From CAIMUS01 sp046347625 (lineage in GTDB: Bacteria > Pseudomonadota > Gammaproteobacteria > Competibacterales > Competibacteraceae): a stretch of DNA of 64,000 bases. The stretch's first letter is position 1. Every line of letters begins with the position of its first letter. Shown here one piece after another: positions 1 to 8,176 of this stretch. The notes below the pieces were generated by a model. The model saw only the letters and a list, made by a program, of their open reading frames with translations. It had not been told where the DNA came from and made no database searches. The stretch is from assembly GCA_046347625.1 (NCBI GenBank), contig JAXMFU010000003.1:62001-126000 (forward strand), given 5' to 3'. A program made the translations under genes and the position numbers.

Positions 1-298
1 AGCGCCGCAGCAAAGCGTCCGGTTGAACTTCGTTGTACAGATCCAGGCGTACCGTCGTGTTATCGGCGCATTCGACACCTGGTGTCGCCGCGGCATAGAC
101 GAGTAACCAACCTATAATGTAACTATGTGGCTTACCGTGATGTTCATACCGCAGTGGCGGAGCCATATACACGACTCCCTCGATCAGTTCACATTTAATA
201 TTCGCCGGCATAGCGGCGTAACGCCGTTCAAATTCGTGTCGAGAGAGGCGGTCGCCACTGACCAGCATTAAAGACAGGTCTGCCGTTGTCGTCGCCAT
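1..298 (-). CDS. Uma2-family (DUF820) putative endonuclease, N-terminal part
   Basis: The reverse strand opens with ATG at 298 and stays open to the window edge, giving about 99 residues. The protein has the family pattern: a short leader, then an ELIEGVVYMAP segment, a YEHHGKPHSYIIGWL helix and a strand with a TTVRLD motif, as in the PD-(D/E)XK Uma2 fold. These proteins are abundant in cyanobacteria and some large gammaproteobacterial genomes; their biological role is not settled. The C-terminal catalytic half lies outside the window, so intactness cannot be judged. The family call is fairly safe, the function is not. Confidence 0.75.
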   Translation of the reverse strand, partial: MATTTADLSLMLVSGDRLSRHEFERRYAAMPANIKCELIEGVVYMAPPLRYEHHGKPHSYIIGWLLVYAAATPGVECADNTTVRLDLYNEVQPDALLRR

Positions 299-426
299 GC
301 GATTTACTCCCGGCAAAAGTTGCAATTTTCCAGTTCCCTATTTTCCCACAGAGTCAAAGCTTAGTCCCATAACAAGCAACGTTCACCCTACAGCACGAAC
401 ACCACGCCCTGGATAGGAACTTCCCA

Positions 427-454
427 CCTTACGCCTTACGCCTTTCGCCTTACC
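427..454. repeat. Heptanucleotide array (CCTTACG-type, 4 units)
   Basis: Four consecutive 7-base units (CCTTACG, CCTTACG, CCTTTCG, CCTTACC). The array ends exactly where homology to the full-length Rpn gene at 2.3-3.3 kb begins, so it marks the truncation point of the gene fragment that follows. Confidence 0.7.
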
Positions 455-967
455 TACGCGATCTGGCTGCTGGCCGTGGAGTTACTCCACAACGACCCGG
501 CCTATGTCCATGCCTACCGGCTGCGCGACGAGGCCGGGCGGTTGTTGCTCGATCACGGCGGTATCTGGCTATTGGAATTGAACAAGTTCGCGGTCGAGCG
601 GGTCGAAACCGAGCAACAACGCTGGCTGAAATTCTTCCAGGAAGGCGAACACCTGGATGAGAACCACCTGCCCGACTGGATGCAGACCGACGAAATGAGG
701 CAAGCCATGAGCACCCTGAAAGCCTTTTCCGAGAAAGAGCGCGCTTACCATATCTATCAGTTGCGGCAGAATTACGCGCGCGAACAGCGCAGCATTCAGC
801 GGTATATTGAAACCCTGCAAGCGCAGACCGAAACCCTGCAAGCGGAGAAAGAACAGGAGCGCGCCGCCAAGGAAACCGCGCTGCAAGAAATGGAAGCCGA
901 GCGGCAAGAAAAGGAAGCCGCCCTGGCCGAGATCGTGCGGCTCAAGGCGCTGCTGCGGGGCCGCTGA
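452..967 (+). pseudogene. 5'-truncated Rpn-family (transposase_31/PD-(D/E)XK) nuclease remnant
   Basis: This stretch matches the C-terminal half of the intact Rpn gene that begins at 2288, starting at a segment equivalent to its TYAIWLLAE region. The N-terminal nuclease core, with its catalytic Asp and ExQ residues, is missing. An ATG at 476 opens 163 codons with no in-frame stop, so a truncated peptide could be made, but it would lack the nuclease site. The coiled-coil tail has only one or two heptad-coding units, against five plus three in the intact copy. The 5' end abuts a heptanucleotide array. I read it as a decayed duplicate. Confidence 0.75.
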
Positions 968-1049
968 GCACGGGGGCGGTTGCAACGGCAAGAGGGGCAG
1001 GCCCGGGGACTGAGGTGGAACCGGTCGTTAGCCGGTTGTAGTCAATGGG

Positions 1050-1080
1050 CCTTTGGCCTTTCACCTTTGGCCTTTCACCT
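1050..1080. repeat. Heptanucleotide array (CCTTTGG/CCTTTCA, 4.4 units)
   Basis: Alternating 7-base units CCTTTGG and CCTTTCA repeat four times. The last base touches the stop codon of the YdcF-like gene on the other strand. Confidence 0.7.
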
Positions 1081-1856
1081 CACTTCGCCCAACCCCGCCA
1101 GCGATACCCCCACAGTCCCAGATACTCCTTCAATGCCCGGGTGCTGGCCGCCAGCGCTTCGGCATCCGGCAGCCAACGCAGCGGATGCGGCGATTCCGGC
1201 ATCACCTCGAAATCGGTCGGGGCCGGGATCGCCTCGATACCCACCGCCCGAAAACTCGCCAGCGCTCTGGTCATGTGTAGGGCCGAGGTCACCAGCAACA
1301 CGCGCTGGAAACCCCGCGCCCGGATTAACTCGGCGCTGTACAGCGCATTCTCCCGGGTCGTGCGGCTGCGGTCCTCAAATAACAACGCCGTGTCCGGTAC
1401 TCCCAGATCCAGCAGCAACCGGCGCATCGCCTCGGTCTCGGGCTGGCGCGCGCCCTGCCAGGGCAAAGTTCCACCGGACAGTAACAAATACTGGACCTTG
1501 CCCGCGTGAAACAAGCGCGCCGCATGCCACATCCGGTCCGCCGCTGCACCCAAATCTGGATAAGGCCAATCCGGCGGGATAGCCGCCTTCATTGCCCCGC
1601 CCAGCACCACCGCGACCTCGGCCACCGGCAACTCTGCAACCGGCCGGTTCGCAAACCGTCCTTCGAGAGACCAGCGCAGCGCGTCCGAGACCGCGGGTAA
1701 CGACCAGCTACCCACCCAGACCACCGCCATCAGCACCAGTCCCGCCACCCAACGCCGCCGCCCCCAGGCCAACACCAGCAGCGCCAGCAGACACAGGCCA
1801 AGCGAGAAGCCCAGAGGATAGGCAAGCTGGCTCAGAACCTTATCGAGATACAACAT
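1080..1856 (-). CDS. YdcF/ElyC/SanA-family (DUF218) membrane protein
   Basis: A 258-residue protein with two N-terminal hydrophobic helices (about residues 13-31 and 34-53) followed by a DUF218 domain from about residue 80. The domain shows AVVLGG near its start, LLLSGG in the middle, the ETEAMRRLL and TRENA segments and a VTSALHMTRA stretch, all characteristic of the family. ElyC/SanA/YdcF proteins are inner-membrane proteins linked to envelope integrity and lipid-carrier handling in enterobacteria; the chemical activity is not established. It stands alone, convergent with the Rpn fragment on the left and divergent from the Rpn gene on the right. Confidence 0.85.
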   Translation of the reverse strand: MLYLDKVLSQLAYPLGFSLGLCLLALLVLAWGRRRWVAGLVLMAVVWVGSWSLPAVSDALRWSLEGRFANRPVAELPVAEVAVVLGGAMKAAIPPDWPYPDLGAAADRMWHAARLFHAGKVQYLLLSGGTLPWQGARQPETEAMRRLLLDLGVPDTALLFEDRSRTTRENALYSAELIRARGFQRVLLVTSALHMTRALASFRAVGIEAIPAPTDFEVMPESPHPLRWLPDAEALAASTRALKEYLGLWGYRWRGWAK

Positions 1857-2052
1857 TACCGGCTACATCCGGGAATTCACTTAGAATTTACACCCGAAGG
1901 GCTTGGAAGACTGGCAACCTCTTCCGCGAAATTTATGTCCATGATCCTCATAGCCTGGGGTGGAAGCAGGCTAATCTATCGGGTAGAGAATCGGCGCGAT
2001 AGTGCCGAGGGAGAGCAGGATTGTCAAGCGATGGAGACTTTGAGGTAATTTT

Positions 2053-2208
2053 TTGCCCCAACCGTAGGGTGCGTCCTACGCACCCGTCTGGCTGGGGCAA
2101 GGGGAAGGTGCGTAGGACGCACCCTACGGTGCTATTAGGAAGGTGCGTAGGACGCACCCTACGGCGCTATTAGGGAAGGTGCGTAGGACGCACCCTACGG
2201 CGCTATCG
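2053..2208. repeat. Cluster of four short palindromes (family D)
   Basis: Three direct copies of a unit centred on the perfect hairpin GGTGCGT-AGG-ACGCACC, each followed by CTACGG(T/C)GCTAT, lie at about 2106, 2140 and 2176. A fourth, inverted copy at 2063-2085 sits inside an 8-bp inverted repeat (TTGCCCCA/TGGGGCAA). Related elements occur at 39716 and 63361. They lie in the 375-bp gap between the YdcF-like gene and the Rpn gene, where I see no gene. Confidence 0.8.
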
Positions 2209-2287
2209 GTTAACTTTAGCGCAAGAAGAGATGTCGTATAGGCTCTTAGGTCTGGCCCTCGGTCCGGAACCGGGCTACACTGCGATC

Positions 2288-3274
2288 ATGAAACACCCCA
2301 TCGACCCCAAAATCGACTGTGTCTTCAAAGCCCTGCTGGGCGCCGAGGCCAACCGTCGGTTGCTGATCCACTTCCTCAATGCCGTGCTCGGCGCCGCCCT
2401 GCCCGGCCCGGTCTGTCAGGTGGACATTCTCAACCCCTACAACGAGCGCGAATTCCTCGACGATAAGCTCAGCATTGTCGACGTCAAGGCACGCGACGAC
2501 CAGGGGCAGCTTTACCAGGTCGAGATTCAGTTGCTGAACCAACCCGATCTCCCCGTACGCATCCTCTACACCTGGGCCGACCTGTACAGCGCGCAATTGA
2601 GTAGCGGCCAGGACTATAACGAATTGCGCCCTACCTACGCCATCTGGTTGCTGGCCGAGAATTTGCTCCGCGGCGACCCAGCCTATACCCACATCTACCG
2701 GTTGCGCGACGACGCCGGGCGGTTGTTGCTCGATCACGGCGGTATCTGGCTGCTGGAGTTGAACAAGTTTGCGGCCGAGCGGGTCGAAACCGAGCAGCAA
2801 CGCTGGCTGAAATTCTTCCAGGAAGGTGAACACCTGGATGAGAATCACCTGCCCGACTGGATGCAGACCGACGAAATGAGGCAAGCCATGAGCACTCTGA
2901 AAGCCTTTTCCGAGAAAGAGCGCGCCTACCATGCCTATCAGGCGCGGCAGAACTATCTGCACCAGCAGCGCAGCATTCAACGGTACATTGAAACGTTGCA
3001 AGCGCAGACCCAAACCCTGCAAGCGCAGACCCAAACCCTGCAAGCGCAGACCCAAACCCTGCAAGCGCAGACCCAAACCCTGCAAGCGCAGACCCAAACC
3101 CTGCAAGCGGAGAAAGAACAGGAGCGCACCGCCAAGGAAGCGGCGCTGCAAGAAAAGGAAGCCGAGCGGCAAGCGAAAGAAGCCGAGCGGCAAGCGAAAG
3201 AAGCCGAGCGGCAAGCGAAAGAAGCCGCCCTGGCCGAGATCGCGCGGCTCAAGGCGCTGCTGCGGGACTCCTGA
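2288..3274 (+). CDS. Rpn-family recombination-promoting nuclease / putative transposase, full length
   Basis: The 328-residue protein starts at ATG 2288 (MKHPIDPKID), the usual N-terminus of this family; a longer in-frame start at 2231 adds an uncharacteristic leader. The core shows VDVKARD (Asp65) and YQVEIQ (Glu79-x-Gln81), matching the PD-(D/E)XK metal site of PF04754-type proteins. Rpn proteins in E. coli are DNA endonucleases that stimulate RecA-independent recombination. The C-terminal third is a long coiled coil built from perfect repeats: QTQTLQA about five times, then EAERQAK about three times. A truncated paralogue lies 1.3 kb upstream in the same orientation, which suggests local duplication. 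Confidence 0.85.
   Translation: MKHPIDPKIDCVFKALLGAEANRRLLIHFLNAVLGAALPGPVCQVDILNPYNEREFLDDKLSIVDVKARDDQGQLYQVEIQLLNQPDLPVRILYTWADLYSAQLSSGQDYNELRPTYAIWLLAENLLRGDPAYTHIYRLRDDAGRLLLDHGGIWLLELNKFAAERVETEQQRWLKFFQEGEHLDENHLPDWMQTDEMRQAMSTLKAFSEKERAYHAYQARQNYLHQQRSIQRYIETLQAQTQTLQAQTQTLQAQTQTLQAQTQTLQAQTQTLQAEKEQERTAKEAALQEKEAERQAKEAERQAKEAERQAKEAALAEIARLKALLRDS
3000..3107 (+). repeat. 21-bp in-frame tandem repeat (5 copies) in the Rpn gene
   Basis: Five nearly identical 21-bp units encode the QTQTLQA heptad of the coiled coil. Unit length and identity mean slippage would change copy number without shifting the frame. Confidence 0.85.
3161..3223 (+). repeat. 21-bp in-frame tandem repeat (3 copies) in the Rpn gene
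   Basis: Three 21-bp units encode EAERQAK heptads just before the C-terminus. The truncated paralogue upstream carries one degenerate copy. Confidence 0.8.
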
Positions 3275-3361
3275 GTACGGAGGGCGGTGGTGATCACTAC
3301 GGTAGGGACGGGCAGGAAGGTCTGCGGTAGCGCCGGTCTTTGATCGGTTGTAGCCGATGTG

Positions 3362-3382
3362 CCTTTCACCTTTCATCTTTCG
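3362..3382. repeat. Heptanucleotide array (CCTTTCA-type, 3 units)
   Basis: Three 7-base units, CCTTTCA, CCTTTCA and TCTTTCG, lie about 90 bp after the stop of the full-length Rpn gene, so arrays of this type are found beside both Rpn copies. Confidence 0.55.
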
Positions 3383-3446
3383 GTGAACAGCCCAGCCAAA
3401 CCGTGAAACCACCCCGGCGCTTCAGAAATATTACTGGCTAAAAAGT

Positions 3447-4256
3447 TTATGGTTTGCTTCCCTGGATCAACATAAAGAGACCATGGTTTTTAAAAAAATT
3501 GCGTATAACAATACGCGGCCAGACTATCCTGGCGAGTGATAGAATCCAACCCTGATGCCGTTGACCCGCATGTGAAGCTAATAAATCGCCATGGGTTAAA
3601 ACTACTTTTATATTAATATCTTTCACACCCTGAAAAAGTTTCCGTGCTTCCTCGATTGAATAAGCTTTGGTTCCAGGGCTTTCAAGATACTGGCTGTAGA
3701 TTTGATCGAGTGATAAGAACGGGCGTAGTTTCATAAGTGCATAACGGAGCCATAGCATGTAGCCGGTAAATGAATATTTATGATAAATCATAACCTTAAA
3801 TTCTCCTCCATGCTTAAGGATTCGTAAAATTTCTTTTGCAGCCTTCGGAGTATCTGGTGAATGGTGAATAACACCCCACGAATAAACTAAATCGAACGTC
3901 TCGTCTGCAAATTCTAATTGTTCTGCATCACCCACCATGAGTTGAGAAGATAATCCCATAATTTGAAACCGTTGTCGTACTAGGTTAACAGCCCTTTCTG
4001 TCAGATCGATACCATATAGATCAGCACCGGCTTCAGCAAACCTTTGATGATCCGCTCCCAGCCCTATGCCAATTTCCAGAATTTTCTTACCACAATACTT
4101 ATCGAACTCAGCAAATTCTAAAATAAAAGGCTCAAGCTGATATCGTAGTTCAGACTGTCGTTGAAAACCTTCTTTGCTTGGAGAGCTAAGTAAAGCATTT
4201 TCACCACAAGCCGCTTGTTGCCAAAAGTCTTTAACCAATTCCTTAGCCGATTCCAT
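3447..4256 (-). CDS. Class I SAM-dependent methyltransferase
   Basis: A 269-residue protein with a Rossmann methyltransferase core. Motif I is ILEIGIGLGAD at about residues 59-69, followed by the acidic strand LYGIDLTERAV, a GDAEQLEFAD segment and FDLVYSWGVIHH. This is the UbiE/Methyltransf_11-type layout. The start codon overlaps the stop of the amidotransferase gene (TGATG), so the two are translationally coupled. It is the last gene of the long minus-strand polysaccharide locus, so a glycan or sugar-nucleotide substrate is likely. The C-terminal 100 residues are not recognised. The actual acceptor cannot be read from sequence. Confidence 0.85.
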   Translation of the reverse strand: MESAKELVKDFWQQAACGENALLSSPSKEGFQRQSELRYQLEPFILEFAEFDKYCGKKILEIGIGLGADHQRFAEAGADLYGIDLTERAVNLVRQRFQIMGLSSQLMVGDAEQLEFADETFDLVYSWGVIHHSPDTPKAAKEILRILKHGGEFKVMIYHKYSFTGYMLWLRYALMKLRPFLSLDQIYSQYLESPGTKAYSIEEARKLFQGVKDINIKVVLTHGDLLASHAGQRHQGWILSLARIVWPRIVIRNFFKNHGLFMLIQGSKP

Positions 4257-6199
4257 CAGTGATCACCTCGTGTAGTGTTAGTGGAATTATGATCGATAAA
4301 CTGCCGTGCCCAAAGTTCAATTGTCAATACTGCCCATTGCAGCATATAGAGATCATCCTTGCCTGCCTGACTGCGGGCACGGGCATCTTGCAGGGCGGCG
4401 TAGTCGAACCAGCCACGCCGCGTTACCGCTTCCCGCGAAGTTAATTCATGCCAGAGATCGGCGAGGTCATAGCGCAACCATTTTCGGTAGGGAGCACCAA
4501 AACCGGCCTTGGGTCGTCGGATTATCGTATCCGGTACAATGCCTTTTGCTGCCTCGCGAAACAACACTTTGGTGTGATTCACACCGGCCAGTAACCATCC
4601 ATAAGGATAACTTAAGACTAACTCGACCAGTTCCAAATCGAGTAGCGGTACCCGCGCTTCCACCCCTACCGCCATGCCCATTTTATCAGTGTAAAGTAAG
4701 TTGTGATTAGGCAGATAAATCGCCAGGTCACGTTCTTGCAGTGCCTGTAAACCGTGTAAGCCTTGTTGTGTCATATGGTTCAAGCAATCATCACGAAAGG
4801 TCTGACCGGCCAGAAGTTCGAGAACAGCAGGACTCAAGATGCGATAAATTTCGTGTTGCGGCGTATTGGCGCATAAGTCAAGAAAGCATTGTGCAGGAGG
4901 TTGTCCCAAGCTTTGCAGGACACGACGAATACGGCGCAACATGGCTCCCCCCTGCCCTTCCCAGGCACCTGGCAACCATGCGCTCAAGGTCGCCAGCCCC
5001 CGCCGCAAACTGAGGGGCCATTTTGTGAGCCAGGCAGTGGCATGCATCACGCCGTAGCGTGGATAGCCACAGAACAGTTCATCACCACCCTGACCAGACA
5101 ACAACACCTTAGTGTTATGCTCCCGTGCCAGTTGGCAAATCAGATAGCAGGCAATAGCGGCGGGATCGGCAATGGGTTCGTCGAGGTGTGCAATCAGACG
5201 CGGCCAGAGTTCAGCAACCTGTGGCCGTAAGGGTATTTCATATAAAGGGACGTCCAGTTGTTGCGCCAATTGGCGAGCGTAGGTAAGGTCATCGGCAACA
5301 ACGTCCAGTTGGTTGTCTTCAGGAGGATAGCTGGTCGTGAAGCAGGCAAAACCGCTGCTGGCTTGGGGTACGGCTAACGCGGTGAGCACGCTGCTGTCCA
5401 GGCCACCACTTAAAAATGCACCTATAGGCACATCGGAGATCAGTTGGCGAGTTGTAGCATGGTCTAGAGCCTCTCGCAGGGCAGCGATAGCATCGGTACG
5501 GTTGCCGACGAGCGCGGAACGAAACGGCAGTTGCCAGAAGCGGTTGATAGTGTAGCTTCGCGTCGCTGCCCGCCAGCGCAAGCAGTAACCGGGTAATAAG
5601 CGTTTAACCTGGGCCAGCGCGGTACGCTCGCCGGAAGCGTGGCAGTAGGCAAGGTGCTGTTGCAGGGCAATGAAATCAGGTTCACGTCGCAAACAGGGGT
5701 GAACGCACAGCGCCTTAATTTCACTGGCGAAGAGCAAGGTACCGGGTAAGGGTTCGGTGTAATAGAGCGGCTTGATGCCAAGCGGATCGCGGGCGATCAG
5801 TAATTCTTGCTCACGGCGGTCCCACAGAGCAAAAGCGTACATACCGTTCAACCGTGGGATGAAATCTAATCCATATTCCATCAGGCCATGGAGCAAGACT
5901 TCGGTGTCACCGGTCGAAATAAAGTGATGGCCGCGAGTGATGAGATTCTGACGGAGTTCCTGGAAGTTATAGATTTCACCATTGAAAACCAGCACATAAC
6001 GCCCATCGGGAGAGTGCATCGGTTGTGCAGCGGCAGAGGTCAAATCGAGAATCGACAGACGCACATGGCCGAGCGCCGCTTCAGCTTCGGCGTCTTCGAA
6101 TATCCCCTGACCGTCGGGGCCACGATGAGCTTGAGCAGCATTCATACAGGCCGCCAAACCAGGCAAAAAACCACCGACGTAACCCCCTATACCGCACAT
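4256..6199 (-). CDS. asnB: Asparagine synthase (glutamine-hydrolysing)-type amidotransferase
   Basis: A 647-residue protein beginning MCGIGG, with Cys2 as the glutaminase nucleophile of a class II amidotransferase domain (FNGEIYNF, STGDTEVLLHG, GMYAFALWD, ARDPLGIKPLYY). The C-terminal synthetase domain has the ATP-pyrophosphatase loop SGGLDSS near residue 266 and LSGQGGDELFCGY further on. The family makes asparagine from aspartate, but members inside O-antigen loci often amidate uronic acids, as proposed for WbpS-type proteins. Its place between a DUF362 remnant and a methyltransferase in a glycan locus favours the latter here; this is inference. Confidence 0.88.
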   Translation of the reverse strand: MCGIGGYVGGFLPGLAACMNAAQAHRGPDGQGIFEDAEAEAALGHVRLSILDLTSAAAQPMHSPDGRYVLVFNGEIYNFQELRQNLITRGHHFISTGDTEVLLHGLMEYGLDFIPRLNGMYAFALWDRREQELLIARDPLGIKPLYYTEPLPGTLLFASEIKALCVHPCLRREPDFIALQQHLAYCHASGERTALAQVKRLLPGYCLRWRAATRSYTINRFWQLPFRSALVGNRTDAIAALREALDHATTRQLISDVPIGAFLSGGLDSSVLTALAVPQASSGFACFTTSYPPEDNQLDVVADDLTYARQLAQQLDVPLYEIPLRPQVAELWPRLIAHLDEPIADPAAIACYLICQLAREHNTKVLLSGQGGDELFCGYPRYGVMHATAWLTKWPLSLRRGLATLSAWLPGAWEGQGGAMLRRIRRVLQSLGQPPAQCFLDLCANTPQHEIYRILSPAVLELLAGQTFRDDCLNHMTQQGLHGLQALQERDLAIYLPNHNLLYTDKMGMAVGVEARVPLLDLELVELVLSYPYGWLLAGVNHTKVLFREAAKGIVPDTIIRRPKAGFGAPYRKWLRYDLADLWHELTSREAVTRRGWFDYAALQDARARSQAGKDDLYMLQWAVLTIELWARQFIDHNSTNTTRGDH

Positions 6200-6462
6200 T
6201 AGATATACCTAAATTCTAATGAGGCATACGTTTGTGGCGCATCGCAGATGGCCACTTTTCCATGGCCGTTCAGCTTTTCACAAACATCTTTACAAACCAG
6301 TTCTATAAGGTCGGAGCTGGTTATGACAGATTTCCATTCATTAGGGTCTGCTTCCTTATTTTCTTTGACCAAATTAGGCTTGATCACAACCCAATCGCCA
6401 GGATTATTGATGGTAATAAAAGATAAGTCGATTTTGTCTCGAAAAATATAAATTTTACTCAT
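6199..6462 (-). pseudogene. C-terminally truncated DUF362-family protein
   Basis: The 87 codons match only the N-terminal part of DUF362 proteins: WVVIKPNLV, then VITSSDLIELV and VAICDAPQT. Family members are normally several hundred residues and the usual metal- or ATP-binding remainder is absent. The stop codon is shared with the amidotransferase start (TAATG), so the deletion placed the fragment in a position where it could couple translation to the next gene. Similar DUF362 genes accompany amidotransferase genes in other polysaccharide loci. Probably a remnant, though the short product could still be made. Confidence 0.7.
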
Positions 6463-6644
6463 AATTTACACTTAAAACTTTAGATACCCAATTGTATAAT
6501 CTGATGCCATGATTCACAAGAAGAAATTTTCTTGAATGGCTAATTGCAAACTATATTTGCTTGGCCGATTGTCAGCAATTCCCGGTCGCTCGTAACCCTA
6601 TATTTTTAAAAGTTGTTATTTTGCAACAAACGCATAAGAGTTTA

Positions 6645-7859
6645 CTAATGTTCCTTTCCAATCATGATGTTACGAAATTTTGACCGGGAATTGCTGGCCG
6701 ATTGTGCTACTTTCCTGATAAAAGCAAAGGTTTCATAGGCACAGCGTGTCCATGAATAAGATTTTGCTTTCTCAAAAGCCTTATCAGCATAATTCGCACG
6801 TAGCTCCGGGTTCTCAACCAGGGTCCTGATAGCATCAGTAATTTCCGGCACGGATTCGGGATTAAAGTAAACCCCTGCATCGCCCAATATTTCCGGCATG
6901 GCGCTTCGATTTGAACAAGCGATAGGAAGACCTGCTGCCATAGCTTCTGTCAGGATCTGGCCGAATGTTTCACAAGTTGATGCGAATATAAATCCATCTG
7001 CCAGGTAATACTGTCGAGCCAGATCAGAATAAGGAATAGCGCCATGATAGTGGATAAACTCTTTATCAGGATCCAGCTTTTCTATAACGTGGAGTAAACG
7101 GTGTAAGACAGGTGGATAAGCAGGGCCTATTAAATCTAATGCAATAGGGACCTTTTCCTGTCTTAATTTTGCTATTGCTTCTACTACATGCCATTGATGT
7201 TTATAAATATCCACAATAGAAACGTATAGAAATCGAAATGGTTTGGAAAATGAATAATTACTAAGCGACAGTTGTGGACGGGGTGTGAATCGGAAATCTT
7301 CATTTATACCATGTGGAATAACCGCTTCCTCTTCTTTTTTAAATTTTACCTGATTCAACAGAGCCTTACGAGCATAATCACTAAGAAAAATAATACCGTT
7401 AGATTTCTTAAAACTTTTTATTTGGCTGTAGTGAAGAAGTAAAAGTCTTAAATGCATCCATGAAAGTCCATAACGATATCTCTCTACAGTATCAAAAGGA
7501 AGCAAATTTTGCATCATAGTTAAAAAAGGTTGAAACTCCCCACTGTAGTTTGTACCTGGAACGAATAACACATCACTCTGTTTTTGTGCCAATCCTGTTA
7601 ATCTCATCTTTTGCCAGTAGGTTCGGTGGAGTAGAGAGCCATCCAGTAAAGGTTGATGAGCCAACTCAAGCCATGGTTCATCAGGTAGCTGTGCTAAGGT
7701 TTTCAATCCTCCCCAAACAATGATTCGAGAAATGTCATGTTCCGCAGGGTTTACCGCACGCAGAATCTCGACTAGATGCGTAACTCCACCACCAGTCCGT
7801 ATATTGGATGCATCAATGCCAACTCGCATAGGGATCAGTTCTCTTGCATCTTTAGTCAT
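6645..7859 (-). CDS. Glycosyltransferase family 4 (GT-B fold)
   Basis: A 404-residue protein with GT4 features. The N-terminal Rossmann half begins MRVGIDASNIRTGGG (possible internal start) and the C-terminal half carries the FRFLYVSIVDIYKHQ strand and the EX7E region CETFGQILTEAMAAGLP followed by PEILGDAG. Such enzymes transfer a sugar from a nucleotide donor to the growing lipid-linked oligosaccharide at the cytoplasmic face. Donor and acceptor cannot be inferred. It is followed by an unassigned ORF that directly abuts its start. Confidence 0.87.
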   Translation of the reverse strand: MTKDARELIPMRVGIDASNIRTGGGVTHLVEILRAVNPAEHDISRIIVWGGLKTLAQLPDEPWLELAHQPLLDGSLLHRTYWQKMRLTGLAQKQSDVLFVPGTNYSGEFQPFLTMMQNLLPFDTVERYRYGLSWMHLRLLLLHYSQIKSFKKSNGIIFLSDYARKALLNQVKFKKEEEAVIPHGINEDFRFTPRPQLSLSNYSFSKPFRFLYVSIVDIYKHQWHVVEAIAKLRQEKVPIALDLIGPAYPPVLHRLLHVIEKLDPDKEFIHYHGAIPYSDLARQYYLADGFIFASTCETFGQILTEAMAAGLPIACSNRSAMPEILGDAGVYFNPESVPEITDAIRTLVENPELRANYADKAFEKAKSYSWTRCAYETFAFIRKVAQSASNSRSKFRNIMIGKEH

Positions 7860-8138
7860 CTAACCACTTGGCATTTTTCCAACAATTATTTGATGCAGGT
7901 TGGATACATGCATCAATGATACGTTACCCCACCAAGCGCCACCCGAAACCGATGTCCACGGGCGCATTGCCGTTCGCAGTATACGGTCAAAAATACGCAA
8001 CCTACATCCCACCCGGTTTTCCGAAGCTTGTTGCTGAATTTTATCATGAAGATAACAGGCAAAGTCTATGACAATTGAAATCATATAAAAAAAGCCAGGA
8101 GTTTTAGGTAGAGTTAAAACTGTGGACACATTATTCAA
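7860..8138 (-). CDS. Unrecognised short ORF between two glycosyltransferase genes
   Basis: An open frame of 92 codons ends at the base before the next gene's start. I recognise no domain. The first third is weakly hydrophobic (SIVIDFACYL) and the rest looks like neither a membrane nor an enzyme segment. Other frames here are broken. It may be the remnant of a gene deleted during rearrangement of the locus, or simply non-coding. Listed because it fills a 317-bp gap that otherwise holds nothing I can name. Confidence 0.2.
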   Translation of the reverse strand: MNNVSTVLTLPKTPGFFYMISIVIDFACYLHDKIQQQASENRVGCRLRIFDRILRTAMRPWTSVSGGAWWGNVSLMHVSNLHQIIVGKMPSG

Positions 8139-8176
8139 ACTGTCGCTTCATCACTTAACTTTTAAATCAAGCATTA

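Noticed and set aside
3000..3107. Tandem 21-bp repeats considered as a CRISPR or minisatellite array
   Set aside because: No spacers; the units are in frame inside a coding region and encode a heptad coiled coil.
2246..3412. 388-codon minus-strand ORF opposite the Rpn gene
   Set aside because: It is the complementary reading of the repeat-rich coding region (low-complexity Leu/Gln/Gly repeats) and has no family features.
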